Origin: Hyphomicrobiales bacterium
Lineage (GTDB): Bacteria; Pseudomonadota; Alphaproteobacteria; Rhizobiales; Aestuariivirgaceae
Direction: 5' to 3'
NCBI GenBank assembly: GCA_013002595.1
Contig: JABDJG010000492.1
Span: forward strand, 1 to 15,906
Length of the DNA: 15,906 nucleotides
A model generated the notes under the pieces. The model did no database searches. It had not been told where the DNA came from and saw only the letters and a program-made list of their open reading frames with translations. Positions 13,729-15,906 of this stretch are shown piece after piece. Every line of letters starts with the position of its first letter. Position 1 is the first letter of the stretch. Made by a program: the position numbers and the translations under genes.

Positions 13729-14559
13729 ATGGCCCAGCCCGTTGCCGTATCACCGAAACTGAAACAGGTTGATCCTGTCTGGAGCCGGATCCGTGCCGAA
13801 GCCGAAGACATAATTCGCACCGACCCCAGTCTGGGCGGGTTCATTTTCAGCTCGATACTCAATCATGACCGGCTGGAATGTGCATTGAGCCACCGACTGG
13901 CGCAACGGCTCGGCAATGCGGATATCGGCGCTGAGCTGATCGTGCAGGCGTTCGATGATGCGCTGGAAGACGATCCCGGGATCGGCGCCCTGATCCGGGC
14001 AGATGTCCTGGCGGTCTTCGAGCGCGACCCGGCATGTGACCGCTATATCGACCCGTTCTTGTACTTCAAGGGCTTCCAGGCGGTGCAGAACCACAGGATG
14101 GCGCACCGGCTTTACCATATGGGCCGGCGGGATTTTGCATTCTACCTGCAAAGCCGCGCGTCCATGGTGTTCGGCGTCGATATTCACCCGGCCGCCAAGA
14201 TTGGCCGCGGCATCATGATCGACCATGCCCATTCCATCGTAATCGGCGAGACGGCGGTGGTCGGCGACGATGTTTCGATGTTGCATTCGGTGACGCTTGG
14301 CGGCACCGGCAAGGCGGACGGCGACCGGCATCCCAAGATCGGCAGCGGCGTCTTGCTCGGCGCCGGGGCGAGTGTTCTCGGCAACATCAAGATTGGTGAA
14401 TGCTCGCGCGTTGCCTCCGGCTCTGTGGTGCTGCACGATGTCCCGCCGGCCCGCACGGTTGCCGGTGTGCCGGCCAGGGTGGTCGGCTATGCAGGCTGCT
14501 CGGAACCGGCCAGATCGATGGACCACACGATGGATACGGTCGAACCGCCCGAGTGCTAA
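13729..14559 (+). CDS. cysE: Serine O-acetyltransferase
   Basis: CysE transfers acetyl from acetyl-CoA to L-serine, giving O-acetylserine, the entry step of cysteine synthesis in the cytosol. The 276-residue protein has the N-terminal helical hexamerisation domain (about 15-145). The left-handed beta-helix follows: FGVDIHPAAKIGRGIMIDHAHS, read in two parts, then IGETAVVGDDVSMLHSVTLGGTGK, GDRHPKIG and VAGVPARVVG. The catalytic Asp151 and His166 and substrate-binding His201 match the E. coli residues D143, H158 and H193. The C-terminus continues past the helix as a roughly 20-residue Asp/Glu-containing tail ending PEC. It lacks the terminal Ile that inserts into cysteine synthase CysK in enteric bacteria. 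GGAGAT sits just before the ATG. The DUF3126 gene follows 128 bp later on the same strand, a pairing I know from other Hyphomicrobiales. Confidence 0.95.
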   Translation: MAQPVAVSPKLKQVDPVWSRIRAEAEDIIRTDPSLGGFIFSSILNHDRLECALSHRLAQRLGNADIGAELIVQAFDDALEDDPGIGALIRADVLAVFERDPACDRYIDPFLYFKGFQAVQNHRMAHRLYHMGRRDFAFYLQSRASMVFGVDIHPAAKIGRGIMIDHAHSIVIGETAVVGDDVSMLHSVTLGGTGKADGDRHPKIGSGVLLGAGASVLGNIKIGECSRVASGSVVLHDVPPARTVAGVPARVVGYAGCSEPARSMDHTMDTVEPPEC

Positions 14560-14686
14560 CCGGCTGATCTGGTCCACCCGGTCAAATGGATTCCGTATAA
14601 GAATGAAGCGTTCTAGGGCTTGTGTGACGGCTGGCAAGTGGGTTAGACCGGCTTAACTGTCCAATCCAATTCACGAGGTCCCGGCT

Positions 14687-14902
14687 GTGTCGCCTGACGA
14701 GATTCGAAAAGTCACCAATTTCCTGCGCACCAAATTTCAGCTGCCATCCATTTCGGTCCGCAAACGGCCGCAAAAGGAAGATTCTGCCGAGGTCTATATT
14801 GGTGATGAATTCATCGGCGTCCTGTACCGCGACGACGAAGATCCGGACGATCTTTCCTATTCGTTCCAGATGGCGATCCTGGATTTCGATCTGGAACCTT
14901 AA
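14687..14902 (+). CDS. DUF3126 family protein
   Basis: This small acidic protein of 71 residues matches the alphaproteobacterial DUF3126 family. The visible blocks are EIRKVTNFLRTKF, SISVRKRPQKEDSAEVYIG, EFIGVLYRDDEDPDDLSYSF and a final ILDFDLEP. It starts with GTG at 14687, supported by GAGG (14675-14678) 8 nt upstream and by family length. There is no signal peptide or membrane segment. Its function is unknown. It follows cysE, from which it may be co-transcribed across a 127-bp gap with no clear terminator. Its TAA stop shares the four bases TTAA (14899-14902) with the stop of the convergent gene. Confidence 0.88.
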   Translation: MSPDEIRKVTNFLRTKFQLPSISVRKRPQKEDSAEVYIGDEFIGVLYRDDEDPDDLSYSFQMAILDFDLEP

Positions 14903-15636
14903 CCCGACCCGGCCGCTGCGCTGTTGTGGGTCAGCTGCAACAGCAACTGTCTGGTGGTGTGATCGATCTCGCGCCATTGGGCGAGATGATCGCGGGCGAA
15001 ACGATAGCGCAGCGACGCCTTGGGGCTGGCCTTGATCGTGCTGCTGCACAATTTCGGGCCGAGGCTCGATGCGCGCAATTCACACTTGATGTAGATCGTC
15101 GTTGAGCCGATCTTTCCGACATAATACTCAATATCCGCATAGGGCGAGCTGGTTGAAAACGAGTAGCGCGACAGGCCGGCCTGCGCTTTGACCGGGCGAT
15201 GCGTGATATAGGGCCGGTAAATGCCATTGAAGCGCTCGGCAAAACTCAATTCCGGCATGCTGGGCATGAAGGTCAGGATCAACTGATCGGTGTGATCGGT
15301 GACTTCTTCAGGCGGTGGTACCGTGGCGGTTGGATCGAACGGCCAGGGGATCTCCATGTCGACCTGACGGACGCCGCCGAGCGCGCGCCGTTTGACCCGG
15401 GCAACCAGATTGCTTGGAATCAGCAGTTCGATGTCTTCAAGCTTGACATGGGTCAGCTTGCGGGAGCGTGGATCGTTGTCGCCCTTGCCGAGCAGCAAAT
15501 CCGGGTTGGGCAGGAAATAATAGGCAAAAATGGTGCCCGCAACCGCCACGAAGCTGGCGATTGCCAACAAGACCAGTACGCCCACTGAGCGCTCTCGCAT
15601 CCGGTTACGCGGTTCTTCGTACCAGGAGGGCTGCAT
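14899..15636 (-). CDS. Membrane-anchored protein of unknown function
   Basis: I do not recognise a named family. The product (245 residues from ATG 15634-15636) has a short basic N-terminus, one transmembrane helix (about 18-41, VGVLVLLAIASFVAVAG onward) and a large C-terminal part expected on the periplasmic side. That part includes LEDIELLIPSNLVARVKRR, VDMEIPWPFDPTAT, a region with only two Cys (185 and 197) and aromatic-rich strands such as ADIEYYVGKIG. Two in-frame GTG codons (15640-15645) lie just upstream. ATG was preferred because AAGGTG precedes it at a spacing of 8. The gene stands alone on the minus strand between the convergent DUF3126 gene and the repeat element at the window end. 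The IPSNLV...EIPWPFDP pattern looks conserved, so this is a real gene. Confidence 0.75.
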   Translation of the reverse strand: MQPSWYEEPRNRMRERSVGVLVLLAIASFVAVAGTIFAYYFLPNPDLLLGKGDNDPRSRKLTHVKLEDIELLIPSNLVARVKRRALGGVRQVDMEIPWPFDPTATVPPPEEVTDHTDQLILTFMPSMPELSFAERFNGIYRPYITHRPVKAQAGLSRYSFSTSSPYADIEYYVGKIGSTTIYIKCELRASSLGPKLCSSTIKASPKASLRYRFARDHLAQWREIDHTTRQLLLQLTHNSAAAGSG

Positions 15637-15651
15637 TGTCACCACACCTTA

Positions 15652-15663
15652 GGGTCAGGACCC
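15652..15663. repeat. Short inverted repeat beside the terminal structured element
   Basis: GGGTC (15652-15656) and GACCC (15659-15663) pair around AG. It lies directly upstream of the large inverted-repeat element, immediately before its ATTAAT end. A similar AGGGT-CAA-ACCCT repeat lies inside the element at 15773-15785. The recurrence of this motif suggests both belong to one repeat family. Confidence 0.55.
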
Positions 15664-15904
15664 ATTAATTTCATGCAATTCTGTTTGATCATGAGGGCTC
15701 GAATGCTGGAAAACAAGCGCAAGACAAGGCTTGGTGCATTGTTGAGCATTGTTTGCCAGCAGACGGGCCCTCAGGGTCAAACCCTTCGGGCGTGGCAGAT
15801 TTGCCTGTTGAGTGCGTTAGACAGGCTTGAAAACCGGGCGGTATCCTGCGCCTGCCTGCCTACTCAGCAGGCAAATCTGCCAGCGCAGAATTGTATGAAT
15901 TAAT
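15664..15904. repeat. Non-coding element with nested inverted repeats (MITE- or REP-like)
   Basis: The two ends are complementary: 15664-15683 pairs with 15886-15904 (ATTAAT/ATTAAT, a one-base bulge, then 13 pairs including CAATTCTG with CAGAATTG). Inside are two more hairpins. In the first (15684-15781), GAGGGC pairs with GCCCTC and GCTGG-AAAACAA with TTGTTTG-CCAGC with one mismatch. In the second, 15793-15813 pairs with 15862-15882 over 21 bp with a single T-G. A C(TTCG)G tetraloop sequence lies between them. The whole folds as a multi-branched structure. The open frame at 15673-15903 follows the inverted repeats and resembles no protein, so it is not called a gene. Likely a miniature transposable element or degenerate insertion-sequence end; the family is not identified. 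Confidence 0.7.
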
Positions 15905-15906
15905 CG

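Noticed and set aside
13750..14637. 295-codon open frame opposite cysE
   Set aside because: Antisense of a certain cysE; no start signal or family motif.
15673..15903. 76-codon plus-strand frame at the window end
   Set aside because: It coincides with the nested inverted repeats, has no ribosome-binding site or family likeness, and is best explained by the repeat element.

Overview
The window looks like a chromosomal segment of a high-GC alphaproteobacterium, probably of the order Hyphomicrobiales (Rhizobiales). The evidence is the gene content: a DUF3126 protein beside cysE, an NDUFS6-like zinc-finger protein, an xpt/gpt-type xanthine-guanine phosphoribosyltransferase and a cytosolic PAS hybrid kinase. 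The genus cannot be named from sequence alone. Gene density is high, and no intact insertion sequence, prophage or CRISPR array is visible.

Layout. Positions 2-757 hold the 3' part of a UDP-glucose 6-dehydrogenase gene cut by the window edge. It converges on a large cytosolic hybrid histidine kinase (801-3443, minus). Divergent from the kinase is gpt (3626-4147), followed by a good intrinsic terminator and a tRNA-Leu(UAA) at 4233-4319. On the minus strand from 8394 down to 4347 lie an exported caspase-like protease, a YcaQ/AlkX-type DNA glycosylase and a GNAT acyltransferase fused to a cyclic-nucleotide-binding domain. The last two overlap by ATGA. Divergent from the caspase is a coupled pair (8517-11479): an exported protein with two CxxCH haem-c motifs and a C-terminal DUF4384-like domain, and an exported FecR-domain protein. 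The right part (11488-15636) is mostly housekeeping: a CHCC zinc-finger protein, two alpha/beta hydrolases, serine acetyltransferase CysE, a DUF3126 protein and a membrane-anchored protein of unknown function. The window ends in a strongly self-complementary non-coding element (15652-15904).

The part most likely to be an undescribed system is 6757-11479. A caspase-fold protease with an intact His/Cys dyad, a dihaem c-type cytochrome-like protein with a DUF4384-like domain and a FecR-domain protein all carry export signals. They sit back to back around one 122-bp divergent intergenic region. This suggests an envelope-located sensing or proteolysis module, perhaps responding to redox or haem/iron state. 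That is inference; the domain calls are from motifs read by eye.

Elsewhere the sequence shows clear transcription-unit punctuation: an intrinsic terminator after gpt, a terminator overlapping the stop codon of the second hydrolase, a hairpin containing both stop codons of the FecR and zinc-finger genes, and a TTAA shared by the stops of the DUF3126 gene and its convergent neighbour.
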